A DNA stretch of 64,000 bases from Aeromonas sobria (GCF_000820145.1 NZ_CDBW01000002.1:62001-126000), one strand, 5' to 3'. Shown: positions 39,537 through 47,986, counted from the first letter of the stretch. A program made the numbers and translations. Notes: generated by a model not told the origin, from the sequence alone.

Positions 39537-40436
39537 ATGCCCAACAAGCTGACAGAGCGACTGCGCGGCAGCCTCTCCACCCTGCTCTATTTTTTCAATA
39601 CCCTCTTCTGGTTTGTCCCCATCTTCTTGCTGGGTTTGCTCAAGCTGCCGCTACCGTTCAAGGGGTGGCGAACCCTCTGCAACACCCTGCTGGATGGCTG
39701 TGCCAGCTGCTGGATCGGTTTCAACAATCTGATCCAGAAAATCATCATCCAGACCCCTTTCGAGGTGGTCGGAGTGGACAAAGGGCACCGGAATGAGTGG
39801 TATATGGTGATTGCCAACCATCAATCCTGGGTCGACATACTGGTATTGCAGCGGGTTTTTAACCAAAAAATCCCCTTCCTGAAGTTTTTCCTCAAGAAAG
39901 AGCTGATTTGGGTACCTTTTCTCGGGCTGGCATGGTGGGCGCTCGACTTCCCCTTCATGCGACGATATTCCCGTAAATTTCTGGAAAAAAAGCCACATCT
40001 GAAGGGAAAAGACATAGAAACAACGCGCCAGGCCTGTGCCAAATTCCGCCACATTCCGGTGAGTGTGATGAACTTTGTCGAAGGCACCCGTTTCACCGGC
40101 AGCAAGCATCAGAAGCAGGGCTCGCCCTATCGCCACTTGCTGCTCCCGAAAGCGGGGGGCATTGCCTTCACACTGGCGGCCATGGGTGACCAGTTGCAGC
40201 AACTGGTGGATGTCACCATCGCCTATCCGGACGGCATTCCCAGCTACTGGGACTTCATGTGCGGCCGGGTCGGCCAAATCAAGGTTCAGGTCCGCTATTT
40301 GCCGATCGACCGCAAGCTGGTGGGGGATTACTTCAATGACCCCGAGTTCCAACAAGAGTTTCAACAGTGGTTGAACGGGATCTGGCACGAGAAGGACCAG
40401 ACCCTGAGCCAACTGCTGGCAACCAAGGCGCAGTAA
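39537..40436 (+). CDS. 1-acyl-glycerol-3-phosphate acyltransferase-like protein (first of two paralogues)
   Basis: A 299-residue LPLAT-family protein. An N-terminal membrane segment (FFNTLFWFVPIFLLGLL) precedes the catalytic NHQSWVD (HX4D) and the acyl-acceptor motif NFVEGTRFT. The block PHLKGKDIETTRQACAKFRHIP is almost shared with the next gene. The family acylates lysophosphatidic acid or related lipids; YihG of E. coli, which affects cis-vaccenoyl content, is the nearest named relative I recognise. ATG 39537 is preferred over 39501 or a TTG at 39498; none has a strong ribosome site. Confidence 0.87.
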   Translation: MPNKLTERLRGSLSTLLYFFNTLFWFVPIFLLGLLKLPLPFKGWRTLCNTLLDGCASCWIGFNNLIQKIIIQTPFEVVGVDKGHRNEWYMVIANHQSWVDILVLQRVFNQKIPFLKFFLKKELIWVPFLGLAWWALDFPFMRRYSRKFLEKKPHLKGKDIETTRQACAKFRHIPVSVMNFVEGTRFTGSKHQKQGSPYRHLLLPKAGGIAFTLAAMGDQLQQLVDVTIAYPDGIPSYWDFMCGRVGQIKVQVRYLPIDRKLVGDYFNDPEFQQEFQQWLNGIWHEKDQTLSQLLATKAQ

Positions 40437-40442
40437 ACATCC

Positions 40443-41417
40443 ATGCTATCCCTGCTTCCCGGCCCGCTGGTGCTGATCATCAGCGCGGGCCTGACCATCC
40501 TTTTCACCGCCTTGTGCGCCAGCCTGATCCTGCTGGTGTCGCTGGCCAAGCTGCTGCTGCCTGTTCCGGCGTTTGGCCGTGCCTGCAGTCGACTCAACAA
40601 CCGCTTCATGCGCCTGTGGCTGGCCTGCAACGCTCTGGTGATCCGTCTCACGATGCGCATCGACTGGCAGGTGGAGGACAACACCCGACTGCGCAAGGAT
40701 GGCTGGTATCTGATCATCAGCAACCACATGAGCTGGACCGATATCGTTGTACTGGGTCATCTGTTCCGGGATCGACTGCCGGTGCCCAAGTTCTTTATGA
40801 AGCACGAGCTGATCTACATTCCGCTGCTGGGGCTCGCCTGCTGGGGGCTCGACATGCCCTTTATGCGCCGCTATTCACGGGAATTCTTGCTGCGCAACCC
40901 GCACCTGCGCGGCAAGGATATCGAGACCACCCGCAATGCCTGCGAGAAGTTTCGCCACATTCCCACCACCGTCATCAACTTCGTGGAAGGGACCCGCTTC
41001 ACCGAGCAGAAACGGGACGCTTCCCGCTCCCGCTACCGCCATCTGATGCCGCCCAAGGCGGCGGGGCTGGCCTTCACCCTGGCGGCCATGGGGGAGCAGT
41101 TTGACAGCCTGATCAACGTCACCATCCGCTATCCGGACAACGCCGAGACCCCGTTCAAGGACTTCCTGATGGGACGGGTAAAGCGCATTCAGGTGCGAAT
41201 TGAGGAGCTGCCGGTGGATGAGGCGCTGGTTGGCGACTACTTCAATGACAAGCAGTTCAAGCGGGGTTTTCAGGAGTGGCTAAACCAGCGCTGGCAGGAG
41301 AAGGACGAGGTGCTGGAGGGGTGGCAGCGCGGTCAGGCGCCGCTGCCGATTGCTGCCGAAGAGATATCCAGCAAAGAGGCATCCAAAGAGAGCGCCGAAG
41401 CCAACTCGGCCAACTGA
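40443..41417 (+). CDS. 1-acyl-glycerol-3-phosphate acyltransferase-like protein (second paralogue)
   Basis: A 324-residue LPLAT protein starting 6 bp after the previous gene. An N-terminal membrane helix (GLTILFTALCASLILLVSLA) is followed by NHMSWTD (HX4D) and NFVEGTRFTEQK. It is collinear with its neighbour from the HX4D motif to the shared LVGDYFND near the C-terminus, so the pair arose by tandem duplication. A low-complexity tail (SSKEASKESAEANSAN) is unique to this copy. Its last 85 bp overlap the end of a convergent DUF523 gene. Confidence 0.88.
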   Translation: MLSLLPGPLVLIISAGLTILFTALCASLILLVSLAKLLLPVPAFGRACSRLNNRFMRLWLACNALVIRLTMRIDWQVEDNTRLRKDGWYLIISNHMSWTDIVVLGHLFRDRLPVPKFFMKHELIYIPLLGLACWGLDMPFMRRYSREFLLRNPHLRGKDIETTRNACEKFRHIPTTVINFVEGTRFTEQKRDASRSRYRHLMPPKAAGLAFTLAAMGEQFDSLINVTIRYPDNAETPFKDFLMGRVKRIQVRIEELPVDEALVGDYFNDKQFKRGFQEWLNQRWQEKDEVLEGWQRGQAPLPIAAEEISSKEASKESAEANSAN

Positions 41418-41845
41418 TCTTCGGAAAAAACCGCAATCCCGTGGCGGCGCAGCAGGGCGGTGGTCTTGCCCTCGCCCGTCACAGAGACCCCTTCAAAGCG
41501 GCCGTTATAGATACGGCCGCTGCCACATGAGGGGCTCCCCTCTTTCAGCAGTGCGAAGCGAATGCCCTGCGCCTGACAGAGCGCGAGGGCCAGCTCGGCG
41601 CCGCGATCAAACTCTTCAGTCACATCCAGCCCGCTCGCCGTCACTACGCGCTCGCCCTGCCGCTCGGCAGGAGGGCGCGGGGTCGGCAAACCGCCAGCGA
41701 CTTCGGGACAAAACGCCAGCGCCCGCCCTTCGGCACCCAGTTCACTCAGCCAGTCGCTGACAATCCCCTTGCTCTGGCCATCGTAACGCACTGGCTGACC
41801 GAGCAAACAGGCACTCACCAGCACCCGAACGGGATTGATACTCAC
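41333..41845 (-). CDS. DUF523 family protein
   Basis: A 170-residue protein starting at GTG 41845 after GGGGTGGAAGC. The N-terminus has the DUF523 hallmark VSACLLGQPVRYDGQSKG; CPEVAGGLPTPRPPAE and LKEGSPSCGSGRIYNG follow. Conserved cysteines (ACLLG, CPE, SPSCG) suggest metal or Fe-S binding; the function is unknown. Its start overlaps the nrtR stop (GTGA), so it is translated as part of the nrtR operon. The last 85 bp run antisense into the acyltransferase gene. Confidence 0.85.
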   Translation of the reverse strand: MSINPVRVLVSACLLGQPVRYDGQSKGIVSDWLSELGAEGRALAFCPEVAGGLPTPRPPAERQGERVVTASGLDVTEEFDRGAELALALCQAQGIRFALLKEGSPSCGSGRIYNGRFEGVSVTGEGKTTALLRRHGIAVFSEDQLAELASALSLDASLLDISSAAIGSGA

Positions 41846-42492
41846 GCTTCCACCCCGTGCATCACCTGATCGAACATCACGCAGCAAGGACTCTCCAGCC
41901 GGTAGAGGATGGCGGGACGCTGTTTGCCGGTACGCTTGCGACCGGTATCCACCAGAATGTCGGCACGATGGATCCGCTTGCGAAACGCCGCCGTGTTCAT
42001 GGGGGTTTGCAGGATGATTTCGAAGGCGCGCTGCACCTCGGAGAGGGTGAACTCGGGCCCCAGCAGTTGCAGCGGCAAGGTGCTGTAGCGGCTCTTGATC
42101 CGCAGCCGCTCCAGCCCCTTGGCGATGAGCTGGACATGGTCGAAGGCGAGGCTCAGCCCCGGCAGGTTGGAGAGCGGATGCCAGCAACCGTGGATCGCTG
42201 CCACTTCCGGATCCACCAGACAGAGATAGACCAAGGTCGTGGACCAGCCGCGGGGATCCCGCTCCAGATTGCCGAGGGTGCAGACCTGCTCGCTGTAGCA
42301 GTGACCAAGCCCCCACTCCACCAGCAGGCGGCGCTGGGCGGCATCCAGATCCCGATCCAGTGCCTCGTCGATGCGCAAGCCGGGTAGCTGCCAACTGTGG
42401 GCAAAGGGGGGGCGATCACGGGTCTCGAGCAGCAGCTCGAGCCGCTCGTCATGCAACCGCAGCACCACCATATCCAGACTCATTCTCAGCAT
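41842..42492 (-). CDS. nrtR: NrtR-type Nudix-related NAD regulator
   Basis: A 216-residue protein. Residues about 5-130 form a Nudix-like fold, but the Nudix box is degraded: around DAAQRRLLVEWGLG the REx2E catalytic residues are missing, as in NrtR regulators. A C-terminal winged helix follows (FTLSEVQRAFEIILQTPMNTAAFRKRI, RKRTGKQRPAILYRL). NrtR represses NAD salvage or synthesis genes and responds to ADP-ribose. It is divergent from pncA-pncB, the expected targets, with a palindrome in the 74-bp gap. ATG 42483 is an alternative start. Confidence 0.88.
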   Translation of the reverse strand: MLRMSLDMVVLRLHDERLELLLETRDRPPFAHSWQLPGLRIDEALDRDLDAAQRRLLVEWGLGHCYSEQVCTLGNLERDPRGWSTTLVYLCLVDPEVAAIHGCWHPLSNLPGLSLAFDHVQLIAKGLERLRIKSRYSTLPLQLLGPEFTLSEVQRAFEIILQTPMNTAAFRKRIHRADILVDTGRKRTGKQRPAILYRLESPCCVMFDQVMHGVEA

Positions 42493-42530
42493 GCCGATCG
42501 CCCTGCTCGCCTTCCATTAATGTTTGGTAG

Positions 42531-42551
42531 ATAATATCACACGAATAGTAT
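42531..42551. promoter_or_regulatory. Candidate NrtR operator
   Basis: ATAATAT (42531-42537) and ATAGTAT (42545-42551) form a 21-bp inverted repeat with one mismatched pair, centred in the gap between nrtR and pncA. NrtR binds AT-rich palindromes of about this size. Confidence 0.55.
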
Positions 42552-42566
42552 GTGCAGGAGCCAATC

Positions 42567-43202
42567 ATGGGAACCGTCGCCAGCCTGGATATTGATGCGC
42601 AGAAGGGCTTTACCCCTCTCTGCCCGAACGAACTGCCCGTCGCGGGCGGTGATGATATTGTGGCCGCGCTCAACGCTCAGGCCACCCTCGCCACGCTGCG
42701 GATCGGCAGCAAAGACGCTCACCCTGCCAATGCCGACTGGGCCGTCAGTGACCCCTCTGGCATGCTGCTGCCGCTGGATCTGCCCAACGCCGACCTCACC
42801 TGGCCGGTGCACTGCGTGCCGGGCAGCAAGGGCTTCGAACTGCTCGACGGCCTGCCCGCCCCCATCGACTATGACTTCTTCGTCTGGAAGGGGGTCGAGC
42901 CGGATCTGCATCCCTACGGCACCTGCTTCCACGACCTGGCCGAACGGCGCAGCACCGGACTCATCGAATTCCTGCAAGCCCGCAAGGTCGACACCGTACT
43001 GGTCGGCGGCCTCGCCACCGACTACTGTGTCAAAACCAGCGTGCTGCAACTGCGCCGCGCCGGTTTCAGGGTGATCGTCCATCTCGATGCCTGCCGTGGC
43101 ATCGCTCCCGCGACGGTCGCCAGCGCCCACACCCAGATGATCGAGGCTGGCGCCGAACTGGCTCAGACCCTGATCGATGTACAACGCCTGCTGGACGCCT
43201 GA
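42567..43202 (+). CDS. pncA: Nicotinamidase
   Basis: A 211-residue isochorismatase-fold hydrolase that deamidates nicotinamide to nicotinate. ATG 42567 lies 6 nt after AGGAG; a GTG at 42552 is less likely. The catalytic Asp is in SLDIDAQKGF, the catalytic Lys in FFVWKGVEPD and the catalytic Cys in GGLATDYCVKTS. Metal-binding His and Asp are near GSKDAHPANADWA. The TGA stop is followed after one base by the ATG of a 32-codon duplicate of the pncB start. Confidence 0.9.
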   Translation: MGTVASLDIDAQKGFTPLCPNELPVAGGDDIVAALNAQATLATLRIGSKDAHPANADWAVSDPSGMLLPLDLPNADLTWPVHCVPGSKGFELLDGLPAPIDYDFFVWKGVEPDLHPYGTCFHDLAERRSTGLIEFLQARKVDTVLVGGLATDYCVKTSVLQLRRAGFRVIVHLDACRGIAPATVASAHTQMIEAGAELAQTLIDVQRLLDA

Positions 43203-43203
43203 T

Positions 43204-43302
43204 ATGCCACCCATACTAACCAGCCTGCTCGACACCGATGCCTGCACGTTACATATGCGGCAGGGGAGCTCCATCGTGCTCACCAGTCTGCGAGGAGCCT
43301 GA
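43204..43302 (+). pseudogene. Partial tandem duplicate of the pncB 5' end, open as a 32-codon mini-ORF
   Basis: ATG 43204 lies exactly 100 bp before the pncB ATG. Eighteen of the first twenty codons align directly, and the peptide starts MPPILTSLLDTDACTLHM, against MPPILTSLLDTDAYKLHM in PncB. Similarity runs to about 43277, where one base is missing; the shifted frame then closes at TGA 43300. Both this frame and pncB are joined to the preceding gene by the same TGATATG arrangement. Five of the eight codon differences in the first twenty are synonymous. It may be a relic or may act as a coupling leader. Confidence 0.75.
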
Positions 43303-43303
43303 T

Positions 43304-44482
43304 ATGCCCCCAATCCTCACCAGCCTGCTCGACACCGATGCCTACAAGCTGCATATGCAGCAGGCGGTGTTCCATCGCTATCCGGATGCCGAGGTGGTGG
43401 CCGAATTCCACAGCCGCAATGAAGAGGACCTGCTGCCTATGATGGGGCAGATCGAGGAGCAACTGCGCCTCGCTGGCTCCCTGCGACTGACCAAACCCGA
43501 GCTCGATTTTCTGGCCGAACGCCCCTTCTTCACCCCGGACTACCTCGACCACCTGCGCCGCAAGCCGCTCGATGCCTCCCTGCTCAAGGTGTTCGAGCAG
43601 GATGGCCGCATCAATGTGCGAGTCGAAGGGGCCTGGCAGGATGTGATCCTGTGGGAGATCCCGGTGCTCGCTATCATCAGCGAGATGCGTAACCGCTTCC
43701 GCTACCCCCAGTTTGGTGTCAGCCATGCGCTGGATCGACTCGACCAGAAGCTCGACAAGCTGGAGCGGGAACTGAGTCCGGAAGAGATGAGCGAGTTCAA
43801 CCTCATCGATTTTGGCACCCGCCGCCGCTTCTCCCATGGGGTGCAAGATGCGGTGGTAGGCCGGCTCAAGGAGCGGCTGCCAGCGTTTCGCGGCACCAGC
43901 AACTACCTGCTGGCCCAGAAGTACCAGTTATCCGCCGTGGGCACTCAGGCCCACGAGTGGTTCCAGGCGCACCAGCAGCTCGGTTTCCCGCTGGAGCACA
44001 GCCAGCGTGCCGCCCTCACCAGCTGGCTGGATGAGTTCACCGACCATCTTGGCATCGCCCTGACCGACTGCATCACCATGGATGCCTTCCTGCGTGATTT
44101 CGATTTCGAGCTGGCCAGCCGCTATCAGGGGCTGCGCCATGACTCTGGCGATCCCGTGGTGTGGGGTGAGAAGGCCATTAGCCACTACCAGCGCCTCGGT
44201 ATCGACCCCACCGACAAGACCCTGGTCTTCTCCGATGGCCTCAATCTCGACAAAGCAGTACAGCTGCTGCGTCACTTCCGCGGCCGCATCAATACCAGTT
44301 TCGGTATCGGCACCAAGCTCACCTGCGATCTGCCCGGTGTCAGCCCGATGAACATCGTCTTCAAGCTGATGGAGTGCAACGGCGGCCCGGTCGCCAAGAT
44401 CTCCGACAGCCCGGGCAAGACCCTGTGCCGGGATGCGGAGTTTATCCGTAACCTCAAGCAGGCGTTCCACGTCGGGGTTTGA
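43304..44482 (+). CDS. pncB: Nicotinate phosphoribosyltransferase
   Basis: A 392-residue enzyme (E. coli 400) that joins nicotinate and PRPP, with ATP, to nicotinate mononucleotide. GAGGAG stands 6 nt before ATG 43304. Motifs are LLDTDAYKLHMQQAVF at the N-terminus, the phosphorylated-His region EFNLIDFGTRRRFSHGVQDAVV and LRHDSGDPVVWGEKAI for PRPP binding. With PncA it forms the Preiss-Handler salvage route. Translation is probably coupled to pncA through the intervening mini-ORF. Confidence 0.96.
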   Translation: MPPILTSLLDTDAYKLHMQQAVFHRYPDAEVVAEFHSRNEEDLLPMMGQIEEQLRLAGSLRLTKPELDFLAERPFFTPDYLDHLRRKPLDASLLKVFEQDGRINVRVEGAWQDVILWEIPVLAIISEMRNRFRYPQFGVSHALDRLDQKLDKLERELSPEEMSEFNLIDFGTRRRFSHGVQDAVVGRLKERLPAFRGTSNYLLAQKYQLSAVGTQAHEWFQAHQQLGFPLEHSQRAALTSWLDEFTDHLGIALTDCITMDAFLRDFDFELASRYQGLRHDSGDPVVWGEKAISHYQRLGIDPTDKTLVFSDGLNLDKAVQLLRHFRGRINTSFGIGTKLTCDLPGVSPMNIVFKLMECNGGPVAKISDSPGKTLCRDAEFIRNLKQAFHVGV

Positions 44483-44500
44483 TTCAGACTGCCAGAAAAC

Positions 44501-44536
44501 AAAAAGCCCGCCGGTTCGCACCGGCGGGCTTTTTTA
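44501..44536. terminator. Terminator between pncB and dsbA
   Basis: A 14-bp perfect stem, AAAAAGCCCGCCGG (44501-44514) with CCGGCGGGCTTTTT (44521-44534). It is T-rich on both strands and can serve both converging genes. Confidence 0.93.
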
Positions 44537-44553
44537 TCGACTCAAGGGAGATA

Positions 44554-45159
44554 TCAGTCTTTCTTGGTCAGCAGGAACTGCACCAGTTTGTTGAACTGCT
44601 CTTGAGAGGTGATGGATTCAATCTTCACCATGTACTTGCCGTTCACCAGAAACGCAGGCACACCACGAATGTTGTAGCTCTGCATGTTGCGATCGAACTG
44701 GGAGACCATGCCGGAAACCGCGAAGCTGTCGACGGCACCGTCAAACTCCTCGGCCGGAACACCGTTGTCGACAAAGATTTTCTTCACATCGTCACGGCTG
44801 GTCGGATACTGGCGCTGTTGCATCTTGCTAAAGATGGCGGGAGTGACCTTGCTCTCTGCATTGAGCAAAGTGGCAACCGCGTAGGCACGCTGCATCTCTG
44901 GCCCCATCTCGCCACCCATGAAGTTCACCGGGTTCTTCTTGAGGGGCACATCTTTTGGCAAACCAGCCTGCAGTTGCTCAACGATGGGTTCAAACGTCGC
45001 GCAATGCGGGCAGAAGTAAGAGAAAAACTCCATCACTTCAGGCTTCGCAGAGGCAGTCTGCTTGACCACATCGTAGTTAACGCCTTCCTTGAATTCGGGG
45101 GCGGCGTGAACCATGGGGACCATCAGCATGGCTGCGAGGAAAAATAAAACTTTTTTCAT
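44554..45159 (-). CDS. dsbA: Thiol:disulfide interchange protein DsbA
   Basis: A 201-residue periplasmic oxidoreductase. ATG 45159 follows AGGA with 6 nt spacing. Signal peptide 1-19 (KKVLFFLAAMLMVPMVHA), then the thioredoxin fold with active site FCPHC (Cys50, Cys53), a helical insertion and the cis-Pro loop RGVPAFLVNG. It introduces disulfides into exported proteins and is reoxidised by DsbB. It lies 137 bp downstream of srkA in the same orientation, as in E. coli (srkA-dsbA). Confidence 0.95.
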   Translation of the reverse strand: MKKVLFFLAAMLMVPMVHAAPEFKEGVNYDVVKQTASAKPEVMEFFSYFCPHCATFEPIVEQLQAGLPKDVPLKKNPVNFMGGEMGPEMQRAYAVATLLNAESKVTPAIFSKMQQRQYPTSRDDVKKIFVDNGVPAEEFDGAVDSFAVSGMVSQFDRNMQSYNIRGVPAFLVNGKYMVKIESITSQEQFNKLVQFLLTKKD

Positions 45160-45296
45160 GATGTTTCCTGTTAAGGGATCACTGTGAGGCACGCCCGGCG
45201 AACCGAAGCAGTGCCAAGCCTATTGTTTCGCCATGCTGACGTCAATGGTCAGGGCCAGAGATCGAGTCACGCTTGCCACGCAAGATCCCTTCAATT

Positions 45297-46274
45297 TCAC
45301 CAGTTTGGCATCAGGCTCAAAGGTGGCGCCTTCAGTGCCGCCAGCTGATCATGCAGGGTCGCAATCTGCTGGCGCCAGTAGTGATCGGTATTGAACCAGG
45401 GGAAGTGACGGGGGAAAGCAGGGTCTTCCCAGCGTCGCGCCAGCCATGCCATGTAGTGGACGATCCGCATCGCCCGCAGCGGCTCAATCAGCGCCAATTC
45501 CCGCGAATCAAACTCCATGAACTCCTCGTAGCCTGCCAGCAGGGTATCGAGCTGGATCTGCTGCTCGTGGCGCTCGCCGCTCAGCATCATCCAGAGATCC
45601 TGAATGGCCGGGCCGGTACGGCAGTCATCGAGATCGACAAACATGGGGCCGTCGCGCCACAGAATGTTGCCCGGGTGGCAGTCACCATGCAGCGAGATCT
45701 GCGCCACATCCAGGGTCATGGCATCGCAAACGTGTTTGATCAGCTCATCGAGCACCCCGAAAAATTGCTTGGCCAGCCCACTCGGCAGCCACTCGCCAGA
45801 CGCCAGCAGCTGACGCGGTTCGTGCAGCATGCTCTCGACGTCAAGCCGAACACGGTGATGAAACGGCTTGCTGGCACCAATCTGATGGATGCGGCCAAGA
45901 TAGCGCCCCACCCACTCCAGCTGATCGAGGTTATCCACCTCAAACTGGCGACCACCGACGCTCTGCCAGATGGCGAACGGATAGCCCTGATGCTCCAGCA
46001 GGGTTTCGCCCGCGAAGGCGATCGGGGCGGCCACCGGGATCTCCGCATCACAGAGCCGGGCAGCATACTCATGCTCTTCGAGGATCTGGGCCCGGCTCCA
46101 GCGACCAGGACGGTAGAACTTCACCACATAGCGGCGACGCTCCTCATCCTGAAACTGGTAGACCCGGTTTTCGTAGCTGTTGAGTTCGATTAGGCCGGAG
46201 TCGAGCCGCAGACCGCTGAGATCGAGCGCGTCCATGATGAGGTCGGGTGTGAGATCGGAATAGTTGAAACGCAT
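45297..46274 (-). CDS. srkA: Stress response kinase A (SrkA/YihE)
   Basis: A 325-residue APH/choline-kinase-fold Ser/Thr kinase (E. coli 328). Visible motifs are NSYENRVYQFQDEERRRYVVKFYRP with the ATP-binding Lys, the Brenner loop SLHGDCHPGNILW and the Mg-binding FVDLDDCRTG. ATG 46274 has GGTGG 5 nt upstream; ATG 46286 is possible but lacks one. SrkA counters stress-induced cell death linked to MazF in E. coli. Confidence 0.93.
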   Translation of the reverse strand: MRFNYSDLTPDLIMDALDLSGLRLDSGLIELNSYENRVYQFQDEERRRYVVKFYRPGRWSRAQILEEHEYAARLCDAEIPVAAPIAFAGETLLEHQGYPFAIWQSVGGRQFEVDNLDQLEWVGRYLGRIHQIGASKPFHHRVRLDVESMLHEPRQLLASGEWLPSGLAKQFFGVLDELIKHVCDAMTLDVAQISLHGDCHPGNILWRDGPMFVDLDDCRTGPAIQDLWMMLSGERHEQQIQLDTLLAGYEEFMEFDSRELALIEPLRAMRIVHYMAWLARRWEDPAFPRHFPWFNTDHYWRQQIATLHDQLAALKAPPLSLMPNW

Positions 46275-46379
46275 GTCATCCACCATAAGAAAGGGGCGCC
46301 GTTGCGCCCCATTCTATCCGAGATAGCCAACGAATACCGCCGTTGGCCTCCTCATCTAATCTCTATCCGCAAGCTGTAG

Positions 46380-47831
46380 TTACAACCGGCTGATAAACTT
46401 GCTGCCCTGACGCAGGTTGCCCTTGCTGTCATCAGGCGCCGCCCCTTCCCGTTTCAGCACAAACTTGATGTCCAGAGTCGGTCGTTTCAGGTTGTAGGGG
46501 TCAACCGCCAGACTGACCGGCAGGGTGTAGATCTCGCCCGCCTTCAGAGTCACTTGGCGTGGGCCGAACCACTGATACTCGGGCAAGCCCTCCACATCCA
46601 GCTGGTAGGTCTGGGGTTGCAGGGTCTTGTTGAGGATCTTGAGGGTATAAGTGTTCTCGATCAGCCCCTCGCTGTTCTCACGGAATAGCTGGTTGCGATC
46701 CCGCAGGATATCGAGCCCCATCGGCATGATGGACATGGCGTTGTAGACAAACACCCCCAGCATCACCGCCATCACCAGCCCGTAGCCAATCAACTTGGGC
46801 CGTGCCACATGGGTGGAGTCGTGGGCCAGCTTGTGCTCTGTGGTGTAGCTGATGAGCCCTTTCGGGTAGCCCATCCGCTCCATGGTCTGGTCGCAGGCAT
46901 CGACGCAAGCGCCGCAGTTGATGCACTCGTACTGCAGGCCATCGCGGATATCGATGCCGGTCGGGCAGACCTGCACGCAGAGGTCGCAGTCGATACAGTC
47001 ACCCAGCCCCAGCGCCTTGTGGTCAGCCTTGCGGGAGCGGGCACCGCGGGTCTCGCCACGCTTGGTGTCATACCCGACGATGAAGGTGTCTTTGTCGAAC
47101 ATGGCGGACTGGAAACGGGCGTAGGGGCACATATGGATGCACATGATGGCGCGCATCCAGCCTGCGTTGCCGTAGGTGATGATGGTAAAGAAGAGCACCC
47201 AGAACAGCACCCATCCGCTGGCCTGCAGGGTGAAGAAGTCCGGCACCAGTTCAGTGACATCCTGGAAATAGGCGACGAAGGTCAGACCGGTTACCAGCGA
47301 GATGACCAGCCAGGCCAGATGCTTGACCCCCTTGCGGGCCAGCTTCTCTGCCGACCAGGGTCCGGCATCCAGCTTGCGCCGCTTGTTGGCGGGCCCTTCC
47401 AGCTTCTCTTCAAACCAGATGAACATGAAGGTCCACACCGTCTGCGGGCAGAGATAGCCGCACCAGACCCGGCCGAGGAAGGTGGTCACAAAGAAGAGGG
47501 CGAAGGCTGCAATCATGAAGAGCCAGGCGAGCAGGGTCAGATCCTGCGGCCAGATGGTGGCGCCAAAGATATGGAACTGCTGATGGCCAAGATCGAACAG
47601 CACCGCCTGGCGGCCGTCATAACGCAGCCAGGGCAGCAGCACAAAGAAGGCAACGAAAAACCAGCCCATGGCCTTGCGCACCCGCTGCCATGTTCCGGTC
47701 TGGGCCCGCACATAGATACGGTTGCCAGGGTTGAATCTGTCGTCGCTGGCTTTGAACGTGTTGGGATTGTAGGTCCCGGTTACGCCCTTGTCGGTAACGT
47801 CCTTGATATCGATTTTTTCGTGGTCGGCCAT
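46380..47831 (-). CDS. ccoG: CcoG (RdxA/FixG) cytochrome oxidase assembly ferredoxin
   Basis: A 483-residue membrane iron-sulfur protein. Several hydrophobic helices lie at about 52-72, 88-118, 165-190 and 205-225, with the CGYLCPQTVW motif. A two-cluster ferredoxin domain (CIDCDLCVQVCPTGIDI, CINCGACVDACDQ) is followed by another helix and a C-terminal Ig-like IG-2 domain. CcoG reduces Cu(II) for delivery to cbb3 oxidase. No cco genes are adjacent; its place between yihD and srkA is unusual relative to E. coli. Confidence 0.93.
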   Translation of the reverse strand: MADHEKIDIKDVTDKGVTGTYNPNTFKASDDRFNPGNRIYVRAQTGTWQRVRKAMGWFFVAFFVLLPWLRYDGRQAVLFDLGHQQFHIFGATIWPQDLTLLAWLFMIAAFALFFVTTFLGRVWCGYLCPQTVWTFMFIWFEEKLEGPANKRRKLDAGPWSAEKLARKGVKHLAWLVISLVTGLTFVAYFQDVTELVPDFFTLQASGWVLFWVLFFTIITYGNAGWMRAIMCIHMCPYARFQSAMFDKDTFIVGYDTKRGETRGARSRKADHKALGLGDCIDCDLCVQVCPTGIDIRDGLQYECINCGACVDACDQTMERMGYPKGLISYTTEHKLAHDSTHVARPKLIGYGLVMAVMLGVFVYNAMSIMPMGLDILRDRNQLFRENSEGLIENTYTLKILNKTLQPQTYQLDVEGLPEYQWFGPRQVTLKAGEIYTLPVSLAVDPYNLKRPTLDIKFVLKREGAAPDDSKGNLRQGSKFISRL

Positions 47832-47941
47832 TGCAAGACATCGCTCCCTTATTTGTTATGGAGCGGATTATATCTTAAACAGCATGCTAATTGTGTGGGT
47901 TAGATGTATCTAACATTGGCGTTTGATCGCAATTTTCAGCA

Positions 47942-47975
47942 ACAAAAAAGCGCATCACCCCAAGGTGATGCGCTT
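47942..47975 (-). terminator. Intrinsic terminator of yihD
   Basis: AAGCGCATCACC (47948-47959) pairs with GGTGATGCGCTT (47964-47975), and TTTTTTG follows on the minus strand. Confidence 0.9.
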
Positions 47976-47986
47976 CCACTAAAGAT

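Noticed and set aside
47920-47935. FNR-like sequence upstream of ccoG (TTTGATCGCAATTT)
   Set aside because: Only the TTGAT half matches; the second half does not give ATCAA.
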